Shown: positions 33,335-46,213, counted from the stretch's first letter. The stretch: DNA of 64,000 bases from Clitoria ternatea (GCA_037962975.1 CM075669.1:82194001-82258000); one strand, 5' to 3'. The notes: generated by a model not told the origin, from the sequence alone. Program-made: numbers and translations.

Positions 33335-34022
33335 GGTTGCTACCCAATTTTTTCCGGGCCCATTTAAAATTTTCAAAAAATAATAAATAATAAATAATAC
33401 AAAAATAATAAAAAATAAAAAAATAAAAAAATAATTTTTTTAGGAATTATTTTTAAGAAAAAAAGTGAACCTGTGGGCTTGTTTGAATTTCAAATTATTG
33501 ATCTGGGCTGTGGTCTCCAAAATTTTTAAATCCTTATCAGAACCATAAATTTTTGAACTTCTAGACTTAGAAAATTTTAAAATTCAAGAAGGAGGTTTAA
33601 AATTTGAATTTCATAAGGGATAAGATTTTAGAAGATTAGAGAAAGAAAGAGATAAAGTTTTTTAAATAGGATGAGATAAAGCTTTTTAAATAAATGAGTA
33701 TATTATAAAATGTGATAAAGTTTATATATATATATATATATGAGATAGAATTTTGAATATATAAATATATATATTATATAAAAAAAATCAACTTCAGATT
33801 TTATAATTATATTAATTAAGCTAATCCTATTATCTATATGCTATGAGATAATGAAAAAAAAGGAAATGGATATTATTATATATTCACGCATAGATAAGGC
33901 TTAATTATTATTATATTATAAGCCTAAGATAATTAGAGATAACACAATTAAAAAAGGCTTATTATATTATTATATAAGAGATCACGCAATTAGGAAGTAA
34001 ATAGGGTTTTGAAGCAACGAAT

Positions 34023-34068
<46 letters not shown>

Positions 34069-35509
34069 GGCATCCACGTTGAAGGGGAGAAGAGGCTGAT
34101 TAAAAGGGGTTAGTACCCACGCTATTGCCAGAGGAGATTTAGAGAAAACAAGGATTCACACTGGCAATTGACATACGGCTACAGGAAAAATTGAAATATT
34201 AGATACAATTATCAGGAAAACAATTAAAAAGGTATTTTTCTTTTTCCTTTTAATTTTTTTATTATGATTGTATGTAATCCTATTTTATTAAAGAATTAAA
34301 TCATGGAATCTCTTTCCCTTTAGGAATATTCTAATAATTAGTATCACCAAACACCTGTTTGCTACTAACTAAGTTTAGTGTATTATATTTGTAAAATAGG
34401 GAATAAAACTAATGTTGGTATGTGCCTAAAATTAAAATCTCTATGCTAGGGTTAATTTAAGCAAGACGTCTCATTAACCTATGTTTAATTTCTAGACCAT
34501 AAAGTATTCTAGTGATGCCAATAGGTAACAAAAATTAATATATTCACATTAGGATCAATTTGGACGAGACATCCTTTTGGTCTAAGTTTTTAAATAAAAT
34601 AAATTTTAATTGTCTCAAAATTAATGTAGACCTTAAAAAATATTTTGATAACAAATTTAGGGTCTTTATAGATTTTTTGGACGAGACGTCCTGTCAATCT
34701 ATGTTAAATTTTTTAAAATAATTTAGACGATAAAACACTTTAGTAATATCGACAATATAACAAAAATCAAAATATCTTTATAGATTCTTTGGACGAGACG
34801 TCCTGTTAATCTAGGTCTTCAAATAAACTTTTCATTCTTAAATCAATCTAGACTATTTTTCTCTAAAAATATAATAAAATCAATAAAACCCAAGGTTCCT
34901 TTTTTTTATACAACATTCGAAATCAATTTGGACGGGACGTCCTGTTGGTTAACATTTTAAATCTTGACATTTTTCAATCTACTTTACATTTTTTTAAAAT
35001 AACCCAAAGAACTACGTAACCCTGATTTCCCCTAACGCTTGGGGAAAACGTAGGAGCGGGAACAATTATTCCTGTCGGGCCCAAATTTTAAAAAAAATAT
35101 ATCTCTTTAACTAGTAAAATAAAATCATCATGCTTTTAAGGACAACTTGATTAATTTGGACGAGACGTCCTGTTAGTTGCAAAATTTATTATTTTAAAAA
35201 TCATTAAATCAACAACAAATCCATAAGACATCTCTAAGAGGTTTAAATTATAAATTAGTAGGATTATTCAAACTTAAACGATTTAGGGTAATCGTTTAGA
35301 ATGGACAGTGTGGGGTGCTAATACCTTCCCCACCTGTAATCAGATTCCCAAACTTAAAATCTCAATTTAGGACCAGTACCTTTACGTTAGGGTTTTTCTG
35401 ATGTTTTACCTTAAAAACATTGGTGGTGACTCCACGGTTTCCGGAGGGAACTCAGGAAACCTTATTTTCTTTTTACAGTCGGCCTGCCGTCGCGATCTAG
35501 GTCGCGACA
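33335..35509 (+). repeat. 5' LTR of element B
   Basis: 2175 bp. It starts GGTTGCTACCC where the 3' LTR has TGTTGCTACCC, so the first base has mutated, and ends GGTCGCGACA. A (TA)n run is at 34025-34065. Spaced copies of TTTGGACGAGACGTCCTGTT occur at about 34557, 34675, 34790, 34928 and 35155, with a related form at 34460. It contains the intact site AAAACCCAAGGTTCC near 34886-34900 into which the hAT inserted in the other LTR. Confidence 0.9.
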
Positions 35510-35511
35510 GA

Positions 35512-35529
35512 TGGCGGCTCCACTGGGGA
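35512..35529 (+). other. Primer binding site of element B
   Basis: TGGCGGCTCCACTGGGGA, two bases after the LTR, complementary to the 3' end of a plant tRNA-Arg apart from one likely mismatch. Confidence 0.83.
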
Positions 35530-36502
35530 CCTTAGAGAGTCAAGCCCATTTAATTTGTTTGAGTATATTAGAATAATCCTATATAACTTCTTACCTATGT
35601 TTTATGCCATGTGTTTTGTTGATATATGTTATTATTGAACCTTAGGGTAGAGGACATCATATTATTATGTTATTGAACCCTAGGGTAGATGATTTTTTTT
35701 GTATTGCTCAATGTTTTTTTCTTGTAAATAAAGGGTAAATTACATGTATATATGCCCCTCACACACTACACTTACACTTTTTCACACGCATTTTGAGTAG
35801 GACCCTACACCCAGGGGTCTGAATAAACCATTAAGTTTAGGGGAGGTTGTGTAGCAGTGTCATTTGGGACATTCGTCTCCGTCTGACATCGTGAGAGCCT
35901 TAACTAGAGTGTGACTTTCTCATGGTGCCCGCACCTGGTAGACTTTCTACTGTTGTGGTCAACATCATGGGTAGAGTTTGAGCTCTAGTGGCCTTTAGTG
36001 ATTTAAAATAGCCACCCAATGTGAGAGGACACTATTAGAGGAACCTTAAAACTGATAAGAGGCCTTCAGACAAACCCTGTATAGGGAACATAAGGGGCAA
36101 TGGTCTTTTACCTTCCTTTTTTTCCTAAATTAAAAAGATTCCTTTTCCAACATTTTTTTAAAAAACAAAAAAAAAGCCTAATAATTTGACATGGGGCAAA
36201 TGGTTCAAGCCCGTTCAATCTCGTGCTTTAAATTATAGGCCTTTTGGATCGTAAGTTTTTATGCAAAATTTTCTAAAAAGAGGATGATTTGAGATGTCTA
36301 TAATTTATTCACGCAGAAAATATTTTTAAGAAATAATGATAACAAGCCCACAAGTTGATTTTTTTCTCTTTTTTTTTGTCTCCTTCTTTTCCTATTCCTT
36401 TTCCTTTTCCTTTTCACTAATACATCTTGTTTAGTAAGAAAGAAAGAAATCACGGGGAGACACCCTTACAGAACTCGGCTTCAGGCAAGACTTATAGCTG
36501 AG
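35530..36502 (+). other. Leader of element B
   Basis: No gene. It matches the leader of element A in the opposite direction. A CCTTTT repeat run lies at about 36392-36414. The upstream ORF kept by element A is missing here. Confidence 0.6.
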
Positions 36503-38229
36503 ATGGATAACGAGACTGAGAACTTAAGGAGCGAAGTCAACCATTTAAAGGAACAAATAACTAAGCTGACCAGGCTTTTAGAAAAGAGAGTCAAAGAGAG
36601 GGGCCCATCCATAAACAACGAGCAACAACCAACTTCTCTGTTGTACCCTCCTGGTTTTACTCCTGCCCAGGCCCAGGATGCTCCACCTACTAACAATATC
36701 AGAAACCCGGGCAAAATTGTTGATCCTCATACTATGCAACCTCCATCTTATGGCATGCCATATGGATGCATGCCTCCTCAAACCTTCACCGATCAGGATG
36801 GTAACCTCATACCTTTTCCGTTGTATGGTTTACCTCCTAGTTATTTTCCTCCTGTAATCTCGGGTCCACAAGATGGGAATACAATACCCACAATAAAGAT
36901 AGAGATTCTTGAGGAGCGTCTTCGTGTCATGGAAGGTGTGGGGGGTTTTGGCCCAATGGACGCATCTGAACTTTGTCTTGTCCCAGATGTGGTGATACCT
37001 CCCAAGTTTAAAATGCCTGAATTTGATAAATACTGGAGCACGTCCTGTCCTCAGAATCATCTGACCATGTATTGTTAGAAGATGGCTTCCTATGCCTTCG
37101 ATGATAAGTTGCTTATTCACTGCTTCCAAGATAGTCTAGCAGGAGCCACCCTTACTTGGTATACGCATCTAGAACGTATTCACATACACTGTTGGAGAGA
37201 CTTAGCTTATGCTTTCTTAAAGCAATACAAATACAACCTAGACATAGCGCCTGATAGGATGCAATTACAAAATATGACTAAGAAAGATGATGAGTCTTTC
37301 AAGGAATATGCCCAGCGTTGGCGAGAAGTAGCTGCGCAAGTGGACCCTCCGCTGCTAGAGAAGGAGATTGTAGCAATGTTCATTGACACCCTTCAAGCTC
37401 CTTTCTATGACAGAATTATTGGAAGTGTATCATCAAATTTTTCCGATATCGTTACCATTAGGGAAAGAGTGGAAAGTGGGGTAAGGATAGGGAAAATTGC
37501 CCATACTGCATCCGGGGAACCTTCCATGAAAAAACATGTACAAACCGAAAAAAGAAAGGAAGGTGAGACTAATGTTGTCACCTATGATTTAAGGAATTCT
37601 CATTAAAAGTCGTACAACCCTGTATTTTTCCCCAGGATAACCCCTATAAGTTCACGCCATATCCTCAAGTAGTGACTACCACTAACAGTTACTCTCAGCC
37701 TTCCCTTCAACCACCGCGTTATCAGTCACGCATACCACCGCACAATCATCATCATATACCAGTACAACCACCACAACAATGGACTCAGCCACCAAACCCT
37801 AATCAGAATCAGAGAAGGACAAACAATGGTCGCAACCCTGTTCAGTTTAACCCAATCCCTATGAGTTACACTGAACTGTTGCCGCACCTTATCCAAAACT
37901 CCCTTGTGGTGCCCTGTCCTTCCACAACTTTTGGACCACCTTACCCCAAGGGATATGATCCAAGTACTTAGTGTGACTATCATGCTGGGGCACCAGGGCA
38001 CTTAACAAAAAATTGTTTGGCTCTAAAACACAAAGTGCAAGACCTTGTTAAAGCCAAATGGCTTAACTTCTCGGAAGGAAATCTGAACATGGCTACAAAT
38101 CCCTTGCCTAACCATGAGGGCTCTGGGGTTAATATTGTGGAAGAAGATCAAGTAGTTGTTATTGAATACAATTCCTGTGATAATGCAAGCTTTGTGTGCC
38201 CCCTGTTCACCGGGCACTTAATTTTGTAA
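36503..38229 (+). pseudogene. gag: Ogre-type Gag, broken
   Basis: Start at ATG 36503. An N-terminal coiled coil (residues 1-35) precedes a Pro-rich stretch. The core capsid-like domain (Retrotrans_gag type) runs about 36990-37500, with LLIHCFQDSLAGATLTWYTH and WRDLAYAFLKQYKYNLD. Near 37972 a knuckle-like CDYHAGAPGHLTKNC precedes LALKHKVQDLVKAKWL, as in legume Ogre-like elements. Breaks: TAG at 37076-37078 in frame, a stop at 37604 followed by a frame change before 37672, and TAG at 37969-37971 in the new frame. The frame then runs to a stop at 38227. The protein would package element RNA; this copy cannot make it whole. Confidence 0.82.
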
Positions 38230-39470
38230 TTAGGAGGCTGTTGAGCTCCCTACGATTTTAATTTTTGATTCAAAATAATTTGTAATTACCTTAATAACTC
38301 AATATTCTCATTGCTATGCCCAAGGCTTTGGGGTTTTTTCTTTTTACAATAAGGGCGAAGCATGTTTTGTCATTTTTTTGTTAATAAATGCGTATTTGAA
38401 TTTGGATACCTTTTTGTTTGCACCTTTTTATCGATTCTCCTTCCCTTTATCCCTCATTCGACCATTCATCTAAATGCAGATCCAAAAATGATCCACTTGA
38501 AGGTAGTAAGGTCACGATCTCATTTCACGACTTTGAGTATTCAGTTGATTACGCTGATAAAGAGGGTAAGGAAGACTATGGTCCCTCACCCAAATTAACC
38601 AGGGAACAAAAGGCTAGAGAAATTCAACCCTATTAAAAGGTAATCAAGATCATCAAGATAAAAAGGTCAAGATTGACATTTCCCTGAGTCAAGAACAATA
38701 GGGGAAATTGATTAAGTTATTGATGTCCTTTGTTTGAAAACGCTGGGGCAATTTATCAGAAGGCGATGGTAACCATGTTTCATGACATGATGAATAAAGG
38801 CATATCTATCATTTAAGAAAGCTTCGGTATTGACCAACATGGATGGAGATGACTTTTCGATGCCCATAAATATAGACGTAATTAAGAGATGCTTGCCAAA
38901 AAAAAGAAAAAATCAAACAAACAAACAAAAACAAAAAAATCAAGGTTAGCGTCTTATGCACATACCAACTGGGGCAAGCTTATGCTCTCGCATTACCATA
39001 TCGGGGCATGTCCAGATCACCAAGTAAGTCGTCACCTTTCTATATGGGGAATGGATGTCATCAAGCCAAGAACACAACAAAAAAACAATATTTCATCCCT
39101 GTTGCAATCAACCTTAAGGGGATGTAGCTACTCCCCATGCTAATGTAACCAAGGAAATGGTCTACCATGCTGAGCAACAAAAGTACCAAGGGGATCATTC
39201 AAATGTCAAAAAAAGAAAAAAAACAAATGAAAAAATCAAGAAAAAGAAAAAAAAGAGCAAAAACAAAAGCAAAAAAAAGAGACTCGGAATGGTCCTTTCT
39301 CATTGAGGCAAGAAAAAAAGGCTCATCTCATTTCCTTCGGTATATTGCGTTGGGGCAAAGTTGCCTATTTGAAGTGATATCTATCCCCAAAAGGATGAAA
39401 GTAAATCAAATGAGGCCAAGCGGGTTCGGTTTCAGTATAATCAGCTTAAACCTTTTATTGTGAAGGATAC
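38230..39470 (+). pseudogene. Collapsed pol remnants of element B
   Basis: Scattered pieces in several frames recall a gypsy Pol. SFHDFEYSVDYADKEGKEDY with REIQPY (38510-38635) resembles the region before reverse transcriptase. NAGAIYQKAMVTMFHDMMNK (about 38740-38805) resembles the reverse transcriptase stretch just before the catalytic YxDD. IWGMDVIKP (about 39045) and a following HANVTKEMV (about 39135) resemble integrase. The catalytic boxes between them are absent, so large deletions have joined distant parts. From 39190 to 39290 is a Lys-rich poly-A region. Identification is by motif memory only. Confidence 0.6.
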
Positions 39471-40189
39471 AACCTAGATTTAAAAAAAAAACATGTCAGA
39501 AAGAAAGAAAAGCTCGCTAGGCTGAAAACTTGAAAAGGTGGTCTAGGCAAAAATTAGAGCGACCTGGTGAGTCGAAAACCTAAAAAGGCGGCTCAAGCAA
39601 AAATTAGGGTCAAAATTTTGGCATAACAACTAAAATTCTCTGTACAAGCAGAATAGGATCCGACTGGGGCACAAGGACTATAGTTGAATTACTTTCTCAG
39701 AAGTAAGATCAAAGGATAAACTCGTCATCGTGATACAGGACCAAGATTCTTGCTGCTCTCAGGATTCACTGGAGGATCTTCAAACCCCATTACATCCCCT
39801 ACTACCAAACTCTTTAACCACGTTTGTTTTTTTTTTGCATCTGATTTCCCTTTGTCTTTTCTGGTACTTGATCACCCACATAAATAAAGGTGCTACCTTT
39901 TCAATACGCACGTATACATGAGTTTCATTAATGTGACAAAACATGTATTTTAACAAAATAAAACAAGGCAATGGCAATTATTTTCACAAAAAGAGAAAAG
40001 GAAAGTCATAGGAGTGAGAGGCTTCTGTTATTTGTTAGCACCTCAGACAAGTATCACAAGGACCGCACTGAATACATGCTCAGAAGAGAAAATCACCTCG
40101 TTCATCTATTTCACCCATGAGTATAAACCTAAAATCTATAAAGATTATAGTTCTAAAGGTTTCTCTCCGGATTTCAAACTTGATTTTAA
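39471..40189 (+). other. Region between pol remnants and tandem array of element B
   Basis: Holds a two-copy repeat of about 52 bp near 39515-39605 (GAAAACTTGAAAAGGTGGTC and GAAAACCTAAAAAGGCGGCT, each followed by CAAAAATTAG). No coding region recognised. Confidence 0.5.
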
Positions 40190-42095
40190 TTTCCTGTTGC
40201 CGAATATGGCATATTTTATTTTCCAGCAGCCGAGAGGGGCACAATTTTATTTTCCAGCAGCCGAGCGGGGCACAATTTTACTTTCCAGCAGCCAAACGGG
40301 ACACCATTTTACTTTCCAGCAGCCGAGCGAGGCACCATTTTACTTTTTAGTAGCCGAACGAGGTACAATTTTACTTTTCAATCGCCGAATGAGGCACCAT
40401 TTTACTTTCTAGTAGCTGAGCGGGGCACCATTTTACTTTCCAGTAGCCGAACGGGGCATCATTTTACATTCCAGCAGCCGAGCGGGGCACCATTTTACTT
40501 TCTAGTAGCCAAACAAGGCATAATTTTACTTTCCAGTAGCTGAGCAGGGCACCATTTTACTTTTCAATCGCCGAACGAGGCACCATTTTATTTTCTAGTA
40601 GCCGAGCGGGGCACCATTTTACTTTCCAGTAGCCGAGCGGGGCGCCATTTTACTTTCCAATAGCCGAGCGGGGCACAATTTTACTTTCCAGTAGCCGAGC
40701 GGGGCACCATTTTACTTTCCAGTAGCCGAGCGGGGCACCATTTTACTTTCCAACAGCCGAGCGGGGCACAATTTTACTTTCCAGTAGCCGAGTGGGGCAC
40801 CATTTTACTTTCCAGTAGCTGAGCAGGGCACCATTTTACTTTCCAGCAGCCGACCGGGGCACCATTTTACTTTCCAGTAGTCGAACGAAGCACAATTTTA
40901 CTTTTTAGTAGCCAAATGGGGCACCATTTTAAATTTCCAGTCGTCGAGTGAGGCACCCTTTTACTTTTCTCTTGCCAAACATGGCATCCTGTAAATTTTC
41001 AGTGACCGAGCGGGGCACCATTTTACTTTCCTGTTACCGAATATGGCATCCTTTAAATTTCCAGTCGCCGAGCTGGGCACCATTTTACTTTCTAGCAGCG
41101 GAGCGGGGCACCATTTTATTTTCTAGTAGCCGAGCAGGGAACCATTTTACTTTGCAGTAGCTAAGCAGGGCATCATTTTACTTTTCAGTAGCCAAGTGGG
41201 GCACCATTTTACTTTCCAGTCGCCAAGCGGGGCACCATTTTACTTACCGAGCAGGGCATTATTTTACTTTCGTAGAGCCAAACATGGCATCATTTAAATT
41301 TTTAGTCGCCGAGCGGGGCACCATTTAGTTTTTAATCGTCGAACGAGGCACCATTTTACTTTCTAGTAGCCAAGCGGGGTACCATTTTACTTTTTAATTG
41401 TCAAGCGGGGCACCATTTTACTTTCCTAGAGCCAAACATGGCATCTTTTAAATCTCCAGTCGTCGAGCGGGGCACTCTTTTACTTTTCTAGAGCCAAACA
41501 GGGCATCATTTAAATTTTTAGTTACCGAGCGAGGCACCATTTTACTTCCTAGTAGCCGAACGAGGCATAATTTTACTTTTCAATCACCGAATAAGGCGCA
41601 TTTTACTCTCTAGTAGCCGAGTGGGGCACCATTTTACTTTCCAGTAGCCTAGCGGGGCACCATTTTACTTTCCTAGAGCCAAACATGGCATCTTTTAAAT
41701 CTTCAGTCGTCGAGCGGGGCACTCTTTTACTTTCCTATCACCGAACATGGCATCATTTAAGTTTTTAGTTGCCGAGCGGGGCATCGTTTTACTTTCCAGT
41801 CGCCAAGCAGGGCACTCTTTTACTTTCTTGTTGTAAACATAGCATCAGTTAAATTTTCAGTCGCTGAGCGGAGCACCATTTTACTTTCAGTCACCAAGCA
41901 GGGCACCATTTCAATTGTCGAGTGGGGCATCATTTTACTTTCCTAGAGCCGAACATGGCATCTTTTAAATTTCCAGTCGCCGAGCGGGGCATTCTTTTAC
42001 TTTCCTGTCGCCAAACATGACATCATTTGAATTTTCAGTCGTCGAGTGAGGCACCATTTTAATTTCTTCGTCGTCAAACACGACATTCTTTAAAG
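40190..42095 (+). repeat. 31-bp tandem array in the 3' untranslated region of element B
   Basis: About 60 units based on AGCCGAGCGGGGCACCATTT plus TACTTTCCAGT, 31 bp each. Units are most uniform at 40590-40850. Variant units (CCAAACATGGCATC, TTTAAATTT and TCGCCGAACGAGGC forms) become common after 40920. One phase reads as open protein over short spans but this is a by-product of the repeat. It ends at a degenerate unit near 42090. Ogre-related elements are known for such variable 3' arrays, which can seed satellites. Confidence 0.93.
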
Positions 42096-42159
42096 CTGGC
42101 TCCCTGGGCAAAATTGTTTCGCACTATCTTTACTTATCCATTACTGCAACACAGTAAGA

Positions 42160-42180
42160 GAAAAGTAAAGAGGGGCAAGC
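42160..42180 (+). other. Polypurine tract of element B
   Basis: AAAGTAAAGAGGGGCAAGC directly before the 3' LTR, nearly the same as in element A. Confidence 0.78.
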
Positions 42181-42869
42181 TGTTGCTACCCAATTTTGTC
42201 TGGGCCCATTTAAAATTTTCAAACAATAATAAATAATAAAATACAAAAAAATAAAAAATCAAAAAATCAAAAAAATAATTTTTAGGAATTATTTTTAAGA
42301 AAAAAAGTGAACCTGTGGGCTTGTTTGAATTTCAAATTATTGATCTGGGCTGTGGTCTCTAAAATTTTTAAATCCTTATCAGAACCATAAATTTTTGAAC
42401 TTCTAGACTTAGAAAATTTTAATATTCAAGAAGGAGGTTTAAAATTTGAATTTCATAAGGGATAAGATTTTAGAAGATTAGAGAAAGAAAGAGATAAAGT
42501 TTTTTAAATAGGATGAGATAAAGCTTTTTAAATAAATGAGTATATTATAAAATATGATAAGGTTTTTTTAAATATATATATATATATATGAGATAGAATT
42601 TTGAATATATAAATATATATATTATATAAAAAATCAACTTCAGATTTTATAATTATATTAATTAAGCTAATCCTATTATTTATATCTTATGAGACAATGA
42701 AAAAAAAAGGAAATGGATATTATTATATATTCACACATAGATAAGGCTTAATTATTATTATATTATAAGCCTAAGAGAATTAGAGATAACACAATTGAAA
42801 AAGGCTTATTATATTATTATATAAGAGATCACGCAATTAGGAAGTAAATAAGGTTTTGAAGCAACGAAT

Positions 42870-42920
<51 letters not shown>

Positions 42921-43754
42921 TTATGAAGGCATCCACGCTGAAGGGGAGAAGAGGCTGATTAAAAGGGGTTAGTACCCACGCTATTGCCAGAGGAGATTTA
43001 GAGAAAACAAGGATTCATACTGGGCAATTGACACACGGCTGCAGGAAAAATTAAAATATTAGATACAATTATCAGGAAAACAATTAAAAAGCTATTTTTC
43101 TTTTTCCTTTTAATTTGTTTATTGTGATTGTATGTAATCCTATTTTATTAAAGAATTAAATCATGGAATCTCTTTCCCTTTAGGAATATTCTAATAATTA
43201 GTATCACCGAACACCTGTTTGCTACTAACTAAGTTTAGAGTATTACATTTGTAAAATAGGGAACAAAACTAATGTTGGTATGTGCCTAAAATTTAAATAT
43301 TTATGCTAGAGTTAATTTAGGCAAGACGTCTCATTAACCTATGCTTAATTTCTAAACCATAAAGTATTCTAGTGATGCCAATAGGTAACAAAAATTAATA
43401 TATTCACATTAGGATCAATTTGGATGAGACATCCTTTTGGTCTAAGTTTTTAAATAAAATAAATTTTAATTGTCTCAAAATTAACGTAGACCTTAAAAAA
43501 TATTTTGATAACAAATTTAGGGTCTTTATAGATTTTTTGGACGAGACGTCCTGTCAATCTATGTTAAATTTTTTAAAATAATTTAGACGATAAAACACTT
43601 TAGTAATATCGATAATATAACAAAAATTAAAATATCTTTATAGATTCTTTGGACGAAATGTCCTGTTAATCTAGGTCTTCAAATAAACTTTTCATTCTTA
43701 AATCAATCTAGACTATTTTTCTCTAAAAATATAATAAAATCAATAAAACCCAAG

Positions 43755-44765
43755 TAGGGGTGAGCAAGTACCGGGTTGGATCGGATTTCACACAAAAAAA
43801 CAATCCGATCCGATCAAATTTTATTGGGTTGGATTGGATTGGATTTGTAGAATTTTTTTTTGAAATCCAATCCGATCCGATCCAATCTAAATTGGTTTGG
43901 ATTGGATTGGATAATTGGATATCCGATTAAAGAAAACTTATAATATTTTTTTATGAAACCATAAATTATATATATAAAAAAACTTCAAACATCTTAAAAT
44001 TCATGTCAAACATCACAACTTAGTATTTGCTAGTGTTTAATACACAAATAATCCATAGAAATAAAACTCAAATCCATTTTAACAATACATTTAAATTTAA
44101 AATAAAATGACAACAATATCACAAGATAGCTCAACCTCAATCCCTTCTTCCATCAGTTTTATCGTTGGTTAAAATTGTTGATATTTCTGTAAAAAAAAGA
44201 AAAAAAGTTAGATACTGAATCAAAAGGATAAAAAAGTAATAGACATAAACATAATTAGTAAAATTGAAACTTGAAATTAAAAGTTACCTTCTTCTTCATT
44301 TTGCTCATCATGTACCTCAACAATCAAGCGTTTTGAACTCTTTAACCAATTTTAGCAACAAATAAGAGCTTCAACTGAAGTTGGATGTAAAGAGCTATAG
44401 AAAGGATCAAGAACTCAACCTCCTGTACTAAATGCTGACTCAGATGGCACAGTGGACACTGGAATAGCTAAAATGTCTCTAGCCATACATGAGAGAACAT
44501 AGTACTTGGTTCTCTTATCTGGTCTGAAGGGAAAAATATTAATATTAATATATATATATATATATAATAATATAAAAATAGGTCGGGTATTCATCGAGTA
44601 CTCAGATTTTTAAACATTAAATCCGATATCCGATCCGATTATAATTGGATTTTGGTTGGATTGGATTGGATTTGATCCGATGACCAAAAAAATCCAATCC
44701 GATTTAATTGGATTGGATTGGATAATCGGGTTAAACGAGTAAATCCGACCCGCTGCTCAGCCCTA
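43755..44765 (-). mobile_element. Non-autonomous hAT element nested in the 3' LTR of element B
   Basis: 1011 bp with terminal inverted repeats TAGGGGTGAGCA and TGCTCAGCCCTA (11 of 12 pair) and a perfect 8-bp duplication AACCCAAG at 43747-43754 and 44766-44773. The 5' LTR shows the single-copy empty site. Subterminal regions are packed with GGATTGGATT and CCAATCCGATCC motifs in both orientations (43780-43925 and 44625-44750), the usual binding-site clusters of hAT ends. It holds only the last part of a transposase gene. Confidence 0.93.
44160..44505 (-). pseudogene. hAT transposase, C-terminal dimerisation-domain remnant
   Basis: On the minus strand from about 44505 the frame reads TKYYVLSCMARDILAIPVST followed by VPSESAFSTGG, then a stop (TGA where Arg is expected), VLDPFYSSLHPTSVEALICC, a second stop (TAA), and NWLKSSKRLIVEVHDEQNEE. 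The VPSESAFSTGG and SVEALIC/NWLKSS blocks are the hallmark of the hAT C-terminal dimerisation domain. A plausible intron follows: donor AAG|GTAACT at 44288/44287 and acceptor TTTTACAG ending at 44187 (101 bp). The catalytic N-terminal part is deleted. Confidence 0.85.
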
Positions 44766-45388
44766 AACCCAAGGTTCCTTTTTTATATACAACATTCGAA
44801 ATCAATTTGGACGAGACGTCCTGTTGGTTAACGTTTTAAATCTTGACATTTTTCAATCTACTTTGCATTTTTCTAAAATAATCCAAAGAACTACGTAACT
44901 CTGATTTCCCCTAACGGTTGGGGAATACGTAGGAGCGGGAACAATTATTCTTGTCCGGCCCAAATTTTAAAAAAAATATATCTCTTTAACTAGTAAAATA
45001 AATCATCATGCTTTTAACGACAACTCGATTAATTTGGACGAGACGTCCTGTTAATTGCAAAATTTATTATTTTAAAAATCATTAAAATCAACAACAAATC
45101 CATAAGACATCTCTAAGAGGTTTAAATTATAAATTAGTAGGATTATTCAAATTTAAACGATTTAGGGTAACCGTTTAGAATGGACAGTGTGGGGTGCTAA
45201 TACCTTCCCTACATGTAATCAGACTCCCGAACTTAAAATCTCAATTTAGGACCAGTACCTTCACGTTAGAGTTTTTTTGATGTTTTACCTTAAAAACATT
45301 GGTGGCGACTCTACGGTTTCCGGAGGGAACTCGGGAAACCTTATTTTCTTTTTACGGTCGGCTTGCCGCCGCGATCTAGGTCGCGACA

Positions 45389-45393
45389 ATAAG
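45389..45393. repeat. Target-site duplication of element B, right copy
   Basis: ATAAG, identical to 33330-33334. Confidence 0.85.
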
Positions 45394-46213
45394 CTTCTAA
45401 GGATTCTAGAGAGAAAACTAGAGAAGACTTAACTCATAAATGTGAAAATATATCAAATGATCAAATATAAATACAAATAAGCTAGGATGATCCTTATATA
45501 GGCAAACAAGTTCATCCAAGCTTAATGAACTCTTAAACTCATAACCGAAAAGCTCAATATATCATGTAAAAGCCATGAAATCCAAACTAGCCAAATACAA
45601 GACCCAAATAAAAAATAAAGTGAAGTAATATGATCCAAATAAAATACAGAATGACAAAATATATACAAAAGATGATCTAGTATCCATGTTCACATAGTAA
45701 TTAAAAACCTCCTCCTATGAAATTTTAGCTATCAAACATATGGAGACTGGAGAGTGCTTTCTTTGCATTTATGAAAAATGAAAGCAAGCGTTCCATTTCA
45801 CTCTTTGATTTTGCTAACAATAAAAGTATAAAACCAAACTTGTTCCTTTCTCTCAACCGTGACTTTTTGGGGTGCACGTCAGTGGCCCCCCAAAATTGAT
45901 GTTGTTTAAACAAAATCACGTAACTGCTGATGGTTTGAACTCACTCTTGGGCTTTTGATTCTTCTTCCCTCAATCAAACTTCATGTAATTAATATTAAAA
46001 TCTTCAAGAAAAAATTTCTTTTCTTTTTACTGATTGTATTCTCTTTATTTCTTCTATATCATCCTAAACGCCTGACATGGCAGTTCATGAGATTAGATAT
46101 TTGTAAGTTTATCATTAGTTTTTTTTTTGGCATAAATTGCATGAATAAAATCGTTTAGACATATATAATCATGTGTAAGATAAAGTAGTAGTGAGAACCA
46201 AATTTCGAACATT
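45394..46213. other. AT-rich non-coding stretch
   Basis: Short frames only, none with a recognisable domain. Confidence 0.45.

Larger units (their letters stand above)
33335..45388 (+). mobile_element. Element B: decayed Ogre/Tat-like LTR retrotransposon with nested hAT
   Basis: Complete 12054-bp element with 5-bp duplications ATAAG, two LTRs (about 2.18 kb once the nested insert is removed), a tRNA-Arg type priming site, leader, broken gag, fragments of pol, a 1.9-kb tandem array and a polypurine tract. The internal part is about 6.7 kb, far shorter than an intact Ogre. The shared parts show it belongs with element A, in opposite orientation. Confidence 0.88.
42181..45388 (+). repeat. 3' LTR of element B, interrupted by a hAT element
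   Basis: 3208 bp from TGTTGCTACCC to GGTCGCGACA, of which 1019 bp are the hAT insertion and its duplicated target. The remaining 2189 bp follow the 5' LTR closely. A (TA)n run at 42873-42914 differs in length from that of the 5' LTR. Confidence 0.9.

Noticed and set aside
40014..40412. Open frames rich in the repeated words FQQP and HHFTF
   Set aside because: They are translations of the 31-bp tandem repeat and its flank, with no conservation of frame or domain.
40190..42095. Regular short repeats that might suggest a CRISPR-like array
   Set aside because: The whole 31-bp unit repeats with no unique spacers, it sits inside an LTR retrotransposon, and the genome is a plant.
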